64,000 nt of DNA, from the NCBI RefSeq assembly GCF_000151315.2, contig NW_011887292.1, positions 1,899,181 to 1,963,180 of the forward strand, given 5' to 3'. This document shows positions 33,171 to 46,916 of this stretch, piece after piece (positions within the stretch are counted from its first letter, which is position 1; each line of letters starts with the position of its first letter). Source of the DNA: Capsaspora owczarzaki ATCC 30864. Its lineage: Eukaryota; Opisthokonta; Filasterea. The notes under the pieces were generated by a model. That model made no database searches, had not been told where the DNA came from, and was given only the letters and a program-made list of their open reading frames with translations. The translations under genes and the position numbers were made by a program.

Positions 33171-33413
33171 CAACAATAACAACAACAACAATAACAATCA
33201 TCATCAACAACCCAGATCTTAGAGTGGAGTGGGACAGCCGTTTCATTGTTGGTACCTCGCGCTGCGTGGTGTGCCCAGCGCTTTCGCTTTGCCAGCTGGA
33301 TCCGCGTCTCCCGATCGTGTTGCTGCAACCATGGATTATGGATTGAAAACAAGAAATGAACTGAATTGGAAATCAGAGTATTTGGCACTCTTTCTTTTTT
33401 CTTGTCTTTGAGG
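33171..33413. promoter_or_regulatory. divergent region, UbiA / mitochondrial DnaJ
   Basis: About 240 bases between divergent starts. No motif recognised. Confidence 0.35.
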
Positions 33414-35948
33414 ATGATGCTTCGCGCGCCAAGCAGTTCGCTGGCAGAAACGGCGACGGGAGCAGTGGTCGCAGCGCATTCAGCTGCCGTGGCCGCCTGC
33501 TCAACCACCGTCACCACTACAACCACTACCACGACTGCCACTGCTGCTATGACTGCAGTGCACCCATCCCCATCGACGGCGAGTCTGACAGCTCATCAAC
33601 ATCAAGCACGACGAGCCGCGTCGAGCAGCGCTGCGCGTGTGCCGCACATGGCGATCGCAGCGCAGCCATCGTCGCCCTCTGCCAGTCCTCCGCATGCAGG
33701 CGCGGCACGTATGCATTCCACGCGTGCTGCTCGAGGCGCAGACACGACGAGCGGCCGGGCGGCAGTCTTTGGCTCGGTGCTTGAACGCGCGGGCTCCACT
33801 GCCAAGACTTGCTCGCCGTTCGCGTCTTCCCGCGGCTTCCACACAAGTGCAGGTGAGCGCATTTTTCGATCGAGCGCATTTTTGAGCCGTGTGCCATCAT
33901 GCCTTTTGGGGTGTTGCGTTTCGCGTTGACACCGAAGCGAGCTTGGAGAGCGTGATGGTTGTGGATGAACAACGGAAACATTTTGCGTTCACTTTTTTTT
34001 TTTTTTTTTTTTTTTTTGGTCATGTTCCATTCTCGAATCTTCTACCAGCTCCGCTTGCTGCCAGCAAAGACTTGTACGCCACCCTCGGAGTATCCAAGAC
34101 AGCTACAGTGTCGGAAATCAAGAAGGCATATTATCAGGTACCTCAACAATGTCGTCAATTTGTTATGGTGGCGTTTCGATGAAGCTCAGCTGGAAAAAAA
34201 AAACTCACATTTTTGTTCTTGGTTTGTCAGCTGGCCAAAAAGTACCACCCCGACACCAATAAGACGGACAAGGACGCAGCAAAAAAGTTCTCCGAGATTA
34301 GCGAGGCGTACGAGACCCTCTCGGATGAAACCAAGCGCCAGCGCTACGACACATACGGCACGACCGGTGATAACCAGTTTGGAGGAGGCGGTAGCGGCGG
34401 CTTTGATCCGAACAGCGACATCTTCCACCACTTCCAAGATATTTTCCGTCAATTTGAGCAAGGTGGCGGCGGCGGTGCGTTCGGTGCCGGCACTCGCGGC
34501 GGAAAGCGCCGAGGCAGCGATGTTCGCGTACGTATCTGTCTTGATGCAATTGATTGGCTGATGTTTGCGAAGAAGCGAAGAGGTTCTCCCCGCCCCCCTC
34601 CTTCTCTCTCGCATTTTGGGACAATGTGCCGAAATTCTCACTGCACCTGCTGATGGAACTTGATTGCAGATTGGGTTGGAAGTGTCCTTCATGGATGCGA
34701 TTGATGGCACGACAAAGACGATCGACTTTCCGACCGTCACTGCCTGTACTCCTTGCAATGGTACTGGCTCGAGCACGGGCAAGACAACTCGCTGCCCGAG
34801 CTGTCGTGGTACCGGCATGGTGAGTTGCATTGCTCGTCAATTCTTGGAGAGTTAGTTCGTGGGGCGCTCACTCTCTTTTTCTTTCTCTCTCTCTCCTCGC
34901 CCCTAATTCCAACCCCCGACATGCTTGTAGGAAACTGTCTCAACTGGCATGTTTGCCATGCAAACCACGTGCCGGAAATGCAGCGGCGCGGGCCAGGTGG
35001 TGCAGGATCCTTGCAAGTCTTGCCACGGTCAAGGATCGGTCGAGTCGCACCGGAAGCTCGATATCAAAATTCCACCAGGTTCTGACCACAACCAGTCTAT
35101 TCGTGTCCCAGGAGCTGGCGAGGCTGGCACGAAAGGCGGCGCAACGGGTGATCTCTGGGTTGTGCTTCAGGTAACTACGACGCCAACCGTTTTGCTTTGC
35201 AGGGAATTGCAGTTTTTCAGCTGGTTTAATCGAATTTTCGTTTAACTTTGTTGTTTTTATTGCTCCTCTTCACTGAACAGGTGGGATCGCATCCTTCCTT
35301 GGAGCGTCAAGGACCGCACATTATCTCTCAGGTTGAAATCGGATTGAGTCAGGCTCTGCTTGGAGGAACCGTGCCCATTCAAGGCCTCCGCTCCAAGTTT
35401 ACGCTTACGGTAAGCGAGCATGGACGGGTCGCGGGAGGCAGGGGGGGCTGGTAGTTTGTTTGTTGTCCTCATTTCACGAATTTCTCAAAATCTTGCTGCA
35501 CCAGATCCCACCGAAAATTGCAGATGGTACCATGTTGCGCATGCGTCGTCTCGGTGTCAAGACAGAAGACGGACAGGGCGATCACCTCGTTTCTGTTCGC
35601 TTGAAATTGCCACGGTTTGTGATTCATGCGCGGTTGTCTTGTTGTGCTGCTGTTCGCCCTCGACAATGATGAGCAAAGCTCACCCGATCTTCTTTTTTTT
35701 TCAATTTCGACAACAGAAACTTGACAGAGCTGCAAAAGGCTGCGCTCATTCAGTTTGCCAAGGACGAAAAGTACACTGGCACCGTCAACGGCGTCGAAGA
35801 CGCGTCCGCATCGTCAACGTCGTCCTCCAACGCCAGCTCTGCGTCCGACAACAGTGGCAAGACCATTCTTGACAAGTTTAAAGAAACCTTCTTCACCGAC
35901 AAGGACGCCAAAGACGAGAGTGACAAAAAGGCAACGGGCTCGGGGTAG
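33414..35948 (+). CDS. DNAJA3: mitochondrial DnaJ (TID1/Mdj1-type Hsp40)
   Basis: Eight exons: 33414-33852, 34049-34137, 34231-34527, 34670-34819, 34931-35170, 35281-35409, 35505-35614 and 35717-35948, 561 residues. The N-terminal 150 residues are Ala/Thr/Ser-rich with scattered Arg, fitting a mitochondrial presequence. J domain: [27 protein letters not shown] with intact HPD, then [12 protein letters not shown]. Gly/Phe segment: [11 protein letters not shown]. Four CxxCxGxG zinc modules: [24 protein letters not shown] and CKSCHGQG. Substrate-binding C-terminal domains follow ([28 protein letters not shown]). This is a type I DnaJ and co-chaperone of mitochondrial Hsp70. The Asp/Ser/Lys-rich tail is lineage-specific. 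Confidence 0.93.
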
Positions 35949-36977
35949 AACATTGTTGCGTCAAGAAACGGCGAGGTTTGGGCCGGGTTTGCTCTTTGGT
36001 GCCACATCGCACCGGGTAGATAATTATTGAACGGTTTGTGCTGTGTTCTTTGAATAAATCAGTCGCTTCAACGAAGCAAGGGCAAGTCTTCTCCAGCGTC
36101 AAGGCTTGGATTCTCAGCGCAACCTCAGGGATTGCATCCAGCGCAAAACTTTCGCAGCGATTCGAGGGCATGCACTAAATGAATGATAACTGAATAATCG
36201 AGAGTGTCGAGGAGGCATCATGCCAGGTTAATAGCGAAATTCGGAAAATGCAGTGAAATGAGAAACATGCAGAGGAAATAATAAAAAAAAATGTGGCAAT
36301 CTTTGGTCAACAGCGTGCGATTGAAGCGACAAGCCATTGGTTTTAGAATTGTCATAGCGTCGTCTTGCCGACGTGTCTGGATCCCAGGTGCAACTAGAAG
36401 GAGCACGCTGCGAAATTCTTCGTGGCGGATATGTTTTTGTCGTGATAACATATTACCGAGCAAACTTTGAAGCAATGGCGAGGCCGCCTGCTTCCGCACG
36501 CAGACACGAGCACGCACACACGCGATGCAGGTGGGCACAGGTGCGACAAGGGCAAGCGACTCGTTCAAGGACGGGGCGACAAAACGGGCTCGCGGTGCAG
36601 CACTGGAAAACACATGGCTCTCCCCATTTGCCGCAGGTGGTATTATGGGGCGCGTGTCTGCTTGAACCAACACCACAATCGCGTGGCTAAGAAAGCGATA
36701 TTTCTTTGAATTTGGTGAGGCCTTTTTTTTTTGGTGATGCAACAATTCTCAGAGGGAAAAAGAGGACGTTCGGACAAGGCGATTGATCATGCATCGTCGT
36801 TTCGCTCTCTTTTTTTGCCCGTACCACAAACAAGACGCGGATCGGGTTGTGAGGCTCCACATTACAATAAATAAACCCTTTCACAACGCAATTGCTTGTT
36901 TTTTTTTTTTTTTTTTTTCCCTGTGCGAAGCCCGCAGTCTTCATCGCTCACTCGCTGAGCGAAAAACCAAAAAAAAA
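35949..36977. other. intergenic with a possible minus-strand Cys-rich exon pair
   Basis: About 1 kb. The minus strand has a Cys-rich open stretch at about 36660-36465 ending LAIASKFAR before a GTAATATG donor-like site. A TTTCGCAG acceptor-like site about 50 bases on continues in frame to FAINLA and a stop near 36220. No family recognised, so no gene is called. Confidence 0.35.
36053..36058 (+). promoter_or_regulatory. polyadenylation signal of mitochondrial DnaJ
   Basis: AATAAA about 105 bases after the stop codon on the coding strand. Confidence 0.45.
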
Positions 36978-39900
36978 ATGTCGTTCCGGGCGCTGCAATC
37001 GACGCCGCGCACGCCGCTGGACGCCAGCTCGCGAGCAGACACGCCGAGTCAGAATGGCTCTGCTTCTGCTTCGACGCCGCACGAGCTCGATACGCAAGCG
37101 AGATCGACCTCCGCTGCTGCCGCCGTCCACGAATCGCCTGCAGCCGTTCTGTCGGCATCGTCTGCCGCTAGCGAGCGTGTTGTTCGCCATGGTGAAGAGG
37201 TACTGCTCGTTCCCGTAGCTTGATCTCCTTGGTTATTCAGCGGCCTTATTTTGATGTATCGTGCTGTGTTGATTGAGGGTTTGCAGGCGGGATGGTCGTT
37301 GATAGAGCGATTGTTGTCTGCGTGCAGCTTTTTTTTTTTTTTTTTTTTTTTTTGGCGGGAAAACTCGCTCCCCATTCCTTCTGCTCTTCTCTCTGTGCTG
37401 TGCAATCAGACTCACACTGGTGCCGCTCGTCACCTTGATACATTGATGCAGGTGAGTTGCATGCAGGTTTACAAGGAGGCTCTCGAGCTGCAAGGAGCCA
37501 AGTTGCTGCAAGAGTCGGCGGACAAGTACCAAGCACTGCTCGAGATGGTCACCAGCGTCTTTGCGCGACGGCACAGCTCCACCCAAGCGCAGATCGTGGC
37601 GTCGTTGGTCGAGGCAGGATCGTTGCCAGCCCAGGCCAGTGCCACCGCGGCTGAAGACGCGACTTCAGAGGAGGCTATCGCGAACGCGATCGAGCAGGCT
37701 GCAATCACCAACGGCAACTTGCACAGAACGCTGGTCGCCATAAGTCGCCAATTGCAGGAGAACAATCGACCCATCGTGAAAATTCGTCTTCTGGCTCTCA
37801 AAAACCAGGCGGCCCTGCGAGACGAGTTGGGCGAGGCTGCACGAGCGCTCGATTTGTTGCTGCTGGTAAGCGTGATTCTTAGTTACGGTTGTTGAGATGA
37901 CTGTATCGCTCTGCTGAGGAGTGCACGTGCATGGAATGGGTGTTGATTTTGTTGTGTGTTTGTTTTAGGCGACCGACGTCGACCACACGGATGCGCAGCT
38001 CTGGGTTGGGGTTGCGCGCCTCGCTGTCCGGGAACGAAAGTTGTCGCTCGCTCGCTATGCGTACGAAAAGGGTATGTGACTTGCTGTGTATTTTACGGCT
38101 CGGACGATTGCTTGAGGATGGTGGCACTGCTCACTTTGGCGCATTTTTTTTTTTTTTTTTTTTTTTTTTGGTTTCGTGCTGTTTTGTTTGACTTGCAAAA
38201 ACAGCGGTAGAGCTTGAGTCGTCCTCCAACATGCAAACCTTGGAAGCACTCTGCTCTGTGTTGTTTGCTATTGACGACCTTTTGTCGTGCTTGATGCTGC
38301 TCGCACAAGGGCTCGAAATTGATGCCCATTGGGCGTTTGGGCAGCAGCTGCTTCGCGTCATCCACCACCAAAATGCGACCGTGCTGGAGTGTGTCCCTGG
38401 CCTCTTGTTCCCCATTTGGCAACCGCCAGGCGCCTACTCGACACAGCCGGATCCTCTCCAAGAAGCTCGCCCTGCACGAGCCTTCAATTCGGCCGTGCTG
38501 TACGGCAGCGCCGCCGTCAACTTTTCCGGTGCTGCTCGCCACAATCCGACGCTGGGTCTGTTGCGGCATGCACATGCTGTTGCGGGACCTGTACGCCAAC
38601 CCCTGGCGCGATACGACTTTCGTTCGCTTGTTGTCATGAGCGAAGACGATCTCATGCAGTTTCCGCCAATGTTGCTCCGAAAGTCTTACCGGGATGACAT
38701 GAGCATCAAAGACCCCTCGTTGCGCAACGCCATGCAGGGGCCCCAGCGCATGTCTACAATCTCTACCATGACTCACAGCATCACACTGCCGACCCCTGGC
38801 TGGGACGAGCTGTTGCGGTTTTTGCTCTCGCATGCAACCAAAAAGAAGGACAGGTGAGTTTTGCATTGATTGTTTTTGGGGTGGTATTTGCGTCTTGAGA
38901 ATTGATATTGCTATGGTGGCGAGACTGGACACAATTGGTGGGCACAATCTCACTTTGATGCAAAAAAAAATGTGTGTTTGATGCTAGCTCGGCGAGCGCG
39001 GTTCGAAGGATTATTGTGAAACTTCAAGGCGATACCCAACCAGCAGAAGGCGTTGTACCCCCTTCTGGTTTGGGTGAATCTGACTTGATGAACGCTGCTG
39101 CTCTGCTGGCGTCGAGCGATGGAACCGGGGCGTCCGAGCCGATGGACATGTCCATCGACAACCAGGCCTCTCAAAAGCTCTCCCGAGAAAAGCGCAAATT
39201 GATTGAAGTGGAAGGTAACCAACCTGCTGCGCCGTTCAGAAGCGATCGTGGCCCCACAACCACTTCCTCGACTGCCGACGACGCCAGGTCCGCCTCGAGC
39301 CCCATTACTCTCGACGACGACTCTGCGACCGGCGTCTCGACCACAGCCACCACCACCACCACCACCACCACCACCACCACCCTTGCCTCAGGAACACTGG
39401 CCAACAGGCGGCGGTCACGCAACATTCGAACCAATGACACAGAAGTCGGCGCCGCCTTCGTCAAGCAACGTGCCCCCATCCAACCATCGATATCCTTCAA
39501 GGGCGGAAGCGTCTTTGTGCGCCTTGCAGAGTTGGCGCCCGTCGCCCTCTGGGCCGAGTGGTGTGCTGCCGTTGGGATTGACGTTGATCCAAGTCTGCAT
39601 GATAAGAGCTTAAACCAACCACCCTCTCCGACCGCCTCAGGGGCAGTCGAGTCCGCCGCCAGCCCCATGGACTTGGAGCTCGACGGGGCGTCCCGCCGAG
39701 GGCAGTCGTTCAACCCGAAACTGAAAATCGCCCACCAGATAGCTGAGCTCCAATCACGCTTTTTTGCACGCCACGCGAGCCGACTGGCCTCAGGTTCGGA
39801 AGATTGCCCCTTGCAGAGCACAGCAGCTGACAATCGCGTGACGACCCAAGCCCGGAGAGTGCAGCCCGCTGCAGTCGCCCGACCGATGGACGCGATCGAT

Positions 39901-42900
39901 GCCGACGAACGAAACGCTGTCGAGCAATTTGTGCAGTCGTTGAATGCCGGCGATGTTGCACTCGGTCCTGGCGCGTCCATTGCAATCTGGATGCGAGAGG
40001 CCTTGTTCCGAGTATCCCAGCTCTACGACTCGCAGGATGCCAGCTGGGCTGCAATGCACTCGATGATTATTGACTACGTGTTGGCCATCCGGAATCTTGG
40101 CACATTGGTGCTGATGCCGGCGAGTGCTGGCGCCCCGAACAAGCACACTGAAACGTTTGGACGGACGGCGTCGAAAGCAGCGAGGTCTTCCGATGGGATG
40201 GAGGTTGACGATTTCCGAACCCGCAACGTGCCCGGAATGAACCCTTCGGCTGGCTTGGCGGCAGGTGGTGCAGAACCAAACGATAGCGCTCGTCGCGAGC
40301 AGGAATCTCGCGCAGCAGTGTTGCTAGCGATTGAAATTTTGATTTCAATGAGAATTCGCGCCACTGTCCCATCGACAAGTGCTGTCGAGGCGCTTCTTCC
40401 TCAATTGCTTGCGGATTGCAATTTGGCCTTTGCGTTCTTCACGACAGAGCAGCAAGTACGGCTGCTTTACCTTGATGCTGTTGCTCATGCGTGCTTTGGC
40501 AACCGCCTGCATGACGCGTTGCTCTGTCTCGAACATTGCTCCACGCTGCTGGCTCGTTGCAAGACGCGCTCTGTGCCTTTGCGCGTGTCCAACGCCCCAC
40601 TTGGCTCTCGCATCGACCCTACCAGTCTCAACCACGTGTACCAGCTGCTTGTCACATCACGCTCTCTGCACACCTCGCTATCTGGCAATCAACCCGCGAA
40701 TCTTGTGGTTACCTTGGCTCCGCTAGTCCTCCCGCGATGGACCTTTGTGGCGTTTGACGATTCCGGCAACGCCGATGAAGATGTTGGTCCGGAACGGCGA
40801 GTATCGGCCCGCAGATCTGCTGCTGCGGCTGCTGCTGCTGCTGCTGCTGCTGCTGGCACCTCGAGTGCAGCCGCCATCCCGCCTTCCTTGTCGCTCAGCG
40901 ATATTCCCAATATGAGCCCCATACGTTTGCGAGACCTTCTCTTGGAAGCAAGTCTCCGTGCTCGTGCGCACGGAATTGTCTATGCATGTGCCTCGGTCAG
41001 CTTGGGTCAGACGCTGGCTCGAATGCTGCCACCAAAGGCGTCCGGTTCTGCCACAGCCACTGTCAATCTTCCAGCCGATACAAACGGCAGCAATCCTACT
41101 GTCGAGGACGTGCCTATGCTCTCCAGGCTGACCACGAAAGAGCACCAGGCAGTGTTGTTGCTACTTGAGCACATTCGCGGCTCTCTGCAGCACGATTTGC
41201 GCCTGCTGCAACAGGACGAACACGCGCAATCCGATACCAGTCCTCGCGAACCGGCGTCCTGGCCCGCTGCTCCTTTCCGCTTGCTTGCCGTTCTCTTCTT
41301 TCGCCTGCTTGCCATTGCGGATGCTGCCCTTGTTGAGTTTCGCAACGGCCTGACCGGCCTGGCGGCCACTCGGCAGCACAAACTGTTGGCCATCGCCCGT
41401 GGAGAGACCGCTGGCCCGGCTGTCAACGCCACTGGCCTGATGGCGTACTTTCCTGTGGCTGAGCGTCTGGGAATTGAAGCGTTGGAGTGCTCGCGTCTCG
41501 TGCTCCAAATGCTGCTTCCTCGGCTGTCTGAAGCGACTCGACCTTCCGGAGCTGCCCCTGGCCGCCAGAACAAGCGGTCTCGCATCGAACCAGTCGCGAG
41601 CGAGACTCAACACGATCCCGGGCACGTGACAGTCTGCTTCCTCTTGGGCCAGCTTGAAGTGCTGGGCGCGTGTGATACAACGGATGTGCAAAGTTTGAGC
41701 TCTTCGTCCGCAGACCAGTCGCAGACCACAACCCTGGCTGCGCCGAGCGCACACAGCTCGTGGTCGGCGAACAATGGTCCGTTGGCCAACGAGCTTGCAG
41801 CAATGTTCAACGTGTGGATTGGTGCGCGTCGCGCGTTCTCCCATGCCTGCTTGGACACGCTTGCCCAAACGGGCGCCTACGCGAGCGCCGTGCTCGGGCT
41901 CAAGGAGTACCAGGAGGCACTGCTTGAAGCCAGCCCGGACCTGCCGGAACAAACTGCGATGCAACTGTTGAGCACGGCGGATACCACAGACACCACGGCT
42001 GCATCTCGGGTCCTGTTTCTTTGTCTTCGCGCGTTATACGGGTTGATTCTGACCAGCTCTGGGGCTGTGGATTTGGCAGGACGAGTCGGGGACGACAAAG
42101 GCACCTCCATCGTTGCTGCGTCCACCCTCGGCGCGTCCGCTCCTCATGCGGTTTCAAACACGCCGGCATCCAACCTCGCCAACACTGCATCTTCTTTGGC
42201 TTCGGCCCCGGGCATGTCGGCTGCAGCCGGAGCTGGCAGCACATCCAGCACCTCGCGCCAAACGCGAGAGCAAGAATACCTCGCCACGCACATTGACCAA
42301 ACCAATCCGACAAGCTGGTTTCTTGACATGCAGCCACTGCATGTTCCGGCAATCATCCATGCCACTGTGCACTTGAGATCGAGCGCTCCCCTGAGCACCC
42401 TCACTCGAGCGGTGCTTGTTGGCCCTGAAGCCCCGATCGCGTGGAAGGCTCGCGCAAGGCTCGTCTACCCTCCTTCTGTCTGCGCAACCATGGAAGCTGC
42501 TGCCTCCCCAATCTTGGACGTGATTGCTCGAGGAAGTGCGCCGACAGATGAATTGCAGCCAGCGTCGGCTTTGGAAGTCGGCGTGGCCAACCCTGTGAGT
42601 CTCAGAGCTGGCTTTGTCGAGACACCCGAGTTTATCAAGCTCCTGTGGGAGGCCCTGGAGCTCGCGGCCGAGGCGGATCTTGAGAATTGGAAGCGCATCA
42701 AGCGCAACTTGCGTTTCCATTGCGAAGATGGCATCACGCTGCTCGACGACTTTGAAGAGTACGTTGCCGTCACAATGCGACTTTTGCTCTTTCAACCCAG
42801 CAATCCGGACATCTGGGCGCGCCTGGGTGTGCGTGCCCTGCTTGAGTTTTACACTGCTCTCGACAACCCTTCGTGGACGGACATGGTGCGTGTGACGTCG

Positions 42901-45228
42901 CACTTCCACTGTCGCTTTGCCGAGTTTTTGGTCACCAACAGATCCGTTTCGCTATCGGAGCAGTTTGCGGCTGCTCAGCGAGCCAGTGTCACGACTTTCA
43001 CCGCCAGCCTTGCCGATTGGACTGAGTGGCTTTCTGCGACGGGCGACAGTGCCCCCTCCGAGAGCAACGACAGCGAAACCACGCCGCTGACGTTGGCAGA
43101 ACCCGCCACTGGCAAAGACCACATGCTCTATCTTTTGTCGTTTCCTGCCTTGCCTCTCATTGCCATTCGCAGCTTCGGAATGGCAACTCTTCTCCAGCCC
43201 GAAGTGTCGTATTGCTGGGCGGACTTGGCGGAAACCCTGTTTATGGCCTTCACCAAACGCAAAATTGTCGAACGAGCCACCTCGATTACCGCGAGTCAGC
43301 TCCCAAGGGACGCGCAACGCGCTCTGGAGCTGTACTGGAGCGCTTACGCCAGCTTGACGGAGTCCGTCGACGCCCTCAAGCAAGCCGAACAGCACGTCAG
43401 ACGCGCCATCGACCTTCCAGACGACTTGGCTGCTCCGAAGCGTGAGCGTTATCGAGCAAACCTGTCCCTTCTCTTGGGTCGCATTCTCGAAAAACAGTGC
43501 ATCCAGGCGACGCGACCTGACGCTGGTATTCCTGTGCACGTCTATGGGTACGGCATTGGCCAGAGCATCGGGGGTGCAGACCTGGACGAAGACACTGCGC
43601 CCGATTGTCCGTGGCAGCTGCGAGTACCCCTGTACAGCTTTGCTGCCGAGTCTGCGGATGCCGCGGAAGAGTGTGTGCGTTGTTACGAGCAGGTTCGTGC
43701 ACACCGCATCAAGATCAAGTCGAAGGAAAACGAAGGCTCGTACCGACGCGCGGTCGTGCTGATCAAGCTGTTACTTTGTGCCAATCCGCCTGTAGAGCTG
43801 GTGACGTCCCTGCTGATTTCCTATTCAGCCATTGTTTCTGCGACCGCTGGTGGACGTCCGCTTCCCTACTTGGTGCCCCTGGCCGAGCAGTCGTCACCCA
43901 AAGAGTACCCGTGCATGCCGCCTGGTGACTGTAGCGAGCATGTCGCGTTCGAATGGTGTGCTGAAGCCATTCTTGAGCTCAGCAAGCTCAAGTCGGACAA
44001 TGAAAATTCGTGGTACACGTCTTATCGTGCCAAGCTACTGCTTTTGTTGTGCGAGCGCTTTAGGCGGCGCATGGAGCGCTTGTCTGAGCTCCCTTCCAAC
44101 AATCGATCTGCCTCGACCACTCGCGCGCAAATAGCACAGCTCCGCAACGACGTCCTGAGCATGGTGGCGTTCAAGTCTCCGCCGAATGGCCTCCAGCTGA
44201 CCAATCGCGAATCCCAGCACTTGACGGACGTCAAAAAGTGCCTCGTTCGAATTGCGAAAATGCGCGAGCGCGCCGCGGGTCACGACGCCTGTTTGTTTGG
44301 CCGCTCGGTACGATCCGAGCTTCTTGCCCTTGGCATGGCGCTGGACCGCGATCGCTTGTTTGCAATGCTGCATTGGCTGGTCAAGGATACGCGCGCAGCG
44401 GACGGCACCCTGCTCATCAAGTTCACGTTGACGTCGTCCAACTCTGCGTGGCGAGCAGCATCCCATGCGAGCGGCGGAATTCGCCTCGGACCAGGGGGAG
44501 GCGGTATGGACACGAGTGAGGCGACCGCGACCGCAGAGACCGATTCTGGTGAAGAGGAGCGCATGCTCTGGATGTCGCGCGATCTCGAATATCTGCAGCG
44601 TATGGCCGCGACCATGTGCGCAGCGCTGTGTTGGCCGGATGCAGCTACGGTTGCCGTCAAAAGCGGCGGCGCCGCCGCCGGCTCTGCCACCAGTGCCAGC
44701 ACCTCCAAGGCCGCTGCTGCTGCTTCTGCCGATGGAGGGGCTGGAAAGGGCGGAGCAAACGCCAAATCGGCTTCAACCGCCATGGTGGTTGGCGACGGCG
44801 TTTCTCCCGTGACAGAGCAACCGCCAGAGTCTCCAGGCGCTCCAAAGTCAGCCTCACCAATGCAGACTGAGAGCTCCACTCCGGCCGCCGAACCAGAAGG
44901 AGGAGCCTTGTCGCAAATGCTGGCATCGCTCGGCGCATCCAGCGAACGATTGCTGCTTAGCGATGCCTTCTGCAACCTCGTCTCCGTTGTCTGCACACTG
45001 CATGTCTGGAAGCATCTCCTTAGCGAGCACCGCCTCAATCTCGTTGAGCACATTCTCGTCAAGCTGCATCGGCGGGCGTTGGACGCGCTGTCGGAAACCC
45101 GCGTCCGCCCGACGTCAAGTCCAGTCCCCCAATCCGGCGTGCCAACCCAGCTCGAACCTTCGCAGTCGTCGGACATTGACGCAGCCTTGGCCTGGTTCCG
45201 GCAGGTTGGCCTTCGTGCGCTTGCCTGA
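36978..45228 (+). CDS. CABIN1: CABIN1/HIR3 subunit of the HIR histone chaperone
   Basis: Five exons: 36978-37199, 37410-37865, 37969-38071, 38205-38853 and 38988-45228 (one uninterrupted 2081-codon exon), about 2556 residues. The exon 2 start could instead be 37467, 19 codons shorter. TPR-like N-terminus matches CABIN1: YKEALELQGAKLLQESADKY, then TDVDHTDAQLWVGVARLAVR, LARYAYEKAVELESS and LLAQGLEIDAHWAFGQQLLR. It is followed by a basic NRRRSRNIRTN patch at the position of RRSARVRNT in CABIN1, and a long helical repeat body (for example NPDIWARLGVRALLEFYTAL). Human CABIN1 is 2220 residues. CABIN1 scaffolds HIRA and UBN1 for replication-independent H3.3 deposition. Low-complexity Ala/Ser/Thr stretches are scattered, including a Thr run at 39347-39380. 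Confidence 0.85.
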
Positions 45229-45419
45229 AAGCAAGTGTTTTTTGTACCAACTGTATGGTAGAATGTATGCAATACTTTCAAATATTCCCCACCCCCTCCA
45301 CCCCCAAATCTTCAATCTCAAACACCCGCGAATTGCACACCGAGTTTAATAGCCTGGATCTTTTTTGTGTCTTTGAAATCCCCAGTCCTTGATTATTGCG
45401 TGTTGTGCGAGTTGGTCCA
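45229..45419. other. short spacer, CABIN1 / YIPF3
   Basis: 191 bases between tandem plus-strand genes. No coding signal. Confidence 0.45.
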
Positions 45420-46916
45420 ATGTCGACGGCGATTGACTTTGGCGAGGACGACATTCCGCCCAGCCAGCGGCAACCTTCCCAGCCACAGGATCAGGCCAAC
45501 ATGCCCTCCTTGTGCGTACTTTTTTTGCCTTGTACTCTGGTTGGATTGGGTTGTGGGGAGTTGGATGCTGGACTGACTGAACGCTGCTGTCGCTCGTCGC
45601 TTTGGCGCTGCAGAGGCGGCGCGCTGTCTGCCGCCATGATGTCTGGACTGGGTCAACAGATTGCTGGCAATGTAAGGTTTTCAAGCTGCACCGTGTCTCG
45701 GACGCACCTTTTGCCTCCCAAGGCAGAGCTCAGCGTTTTTGGAGATTGGGCGCAGTCAAAGCGCTGGGTCCCGTCGCCCCATCGCCACTACACTCACTTG
45801 CATGGTGTGGATGATGCTCTTTGTGATTGGCTTTATTGAACTCTGCGTTCATGCGCGGCTGGCGCTGTGATTGCACACGCCCAAACCCAAAACGGACAGA
45901 TGTGGAGCGCTGGCTCAGAGCAGGCCAAGCAGGCGTATGGCGCCTATGCACGAGTCGATTTACTACGTCCTTACTTTGATGTCGAGGTGCACCAAGTTCG
46001 AGCACGGCTGCTGCGATCCTTCTTGCCAACCCGACCATCGCGCGATGTCGATCCGGTTCCGACCGAGCTCTACGGGCCTCTCATGCTCGTATTCTCGCTC
46101 GTGACTGTTCTATTGTTTGGCATGAAGCATTCCGGAACAGAAGTGGTAATGTCATGTTCTCAACGATGCTTCCTTCTTGGAAACATTCGGATTGCACCGA
46201 GTGCCGCTGACTAGCGAATATTGTGTTGATGGTGTTCTCCCCCGTGTCCCAAACTCGTTTCAAACGCGCCGTTCACGCCTGTAGCGCGAAGGAACCCTCA
46301 TGGGCACGGCGCTCGCCATTTGCTTTGGCTACTGGATTGGCGGCTCGAGCATTTACTTTTTCTTTGCTTACATTTTCAACACGTCGTTGAGTTTCCTCCA
46401 AATACTGTACACGACGGTAAATGCATTGCAATGTCTTACTGCGACTTCTTGCGTGGGATGTGTGTGTCGGGGTCACGAGAAGCAACAAAGGGAGAGGTTG
46501 GTTTTTCACTTTTTGTACTTTTTGTTTCTCTTGTTTGTTGGTTTTGTTGCCATCGTCAGGGCTACGGACTGGTCGCATACTGCGTGTGTCTTCTTGTCGC
46601 CACAATGCTTCCCGGTTCGAACGCATTCCTTCTCGCCTGGGCAGTGTTAGGCAGTCTGTCTGCAGCCAAAATGGTGCGTGAGACACGAATTTGTTTCTTG
46701 ATGGTGCTGAGCGTGGTGGCAAACCGGGTTGTGCTGACATGTCCCGTCTTGCATTGGATTGCACAAATTTTGCTTGTCACACAGGCTCTTGTATTTTTCA
46801 GCCGCACGGCAGATCGCAAGCAAGGGCTCATCGTTGGCTCGGTCGTGTTTGTCATCCACTGGGTGTACCTCTTCTACCTGTTCCGGGCGTATCACATGAT
46901 TGTCGGCCCATGGTGA
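45420..46916 (+). CDS. YIPF3: YIPF3, Golgi Yip1-domain membrane protein
   Basis: Six exons: 45420-45511, 45614-45671, 45900-46145, 46285-46416, 46560-46673 and 46785-46916, 257 residues. The conserved core is collinear with human YIPF3: YARVDLLRPYFDVEVHQVRA, ELYGPLMLVFSLVTVLLFGM, REGTLMGTALAICFGYWIGG, SFLQILYTTGYGLVAYCVC and VIHWVYLFYLFRAYHMIVG. Five hydrophobic segments follow a cytosolic N-terminus. YIPF3 works with YIPF4 in the Golgi and is reported as a Golgiphagy receptor in animals. The N-terminal 80 residues are shorter and differ. Exon 3 begins at a GGACAG acceptor right before ATG, which is the least certain junction. Confidence 0.92.
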
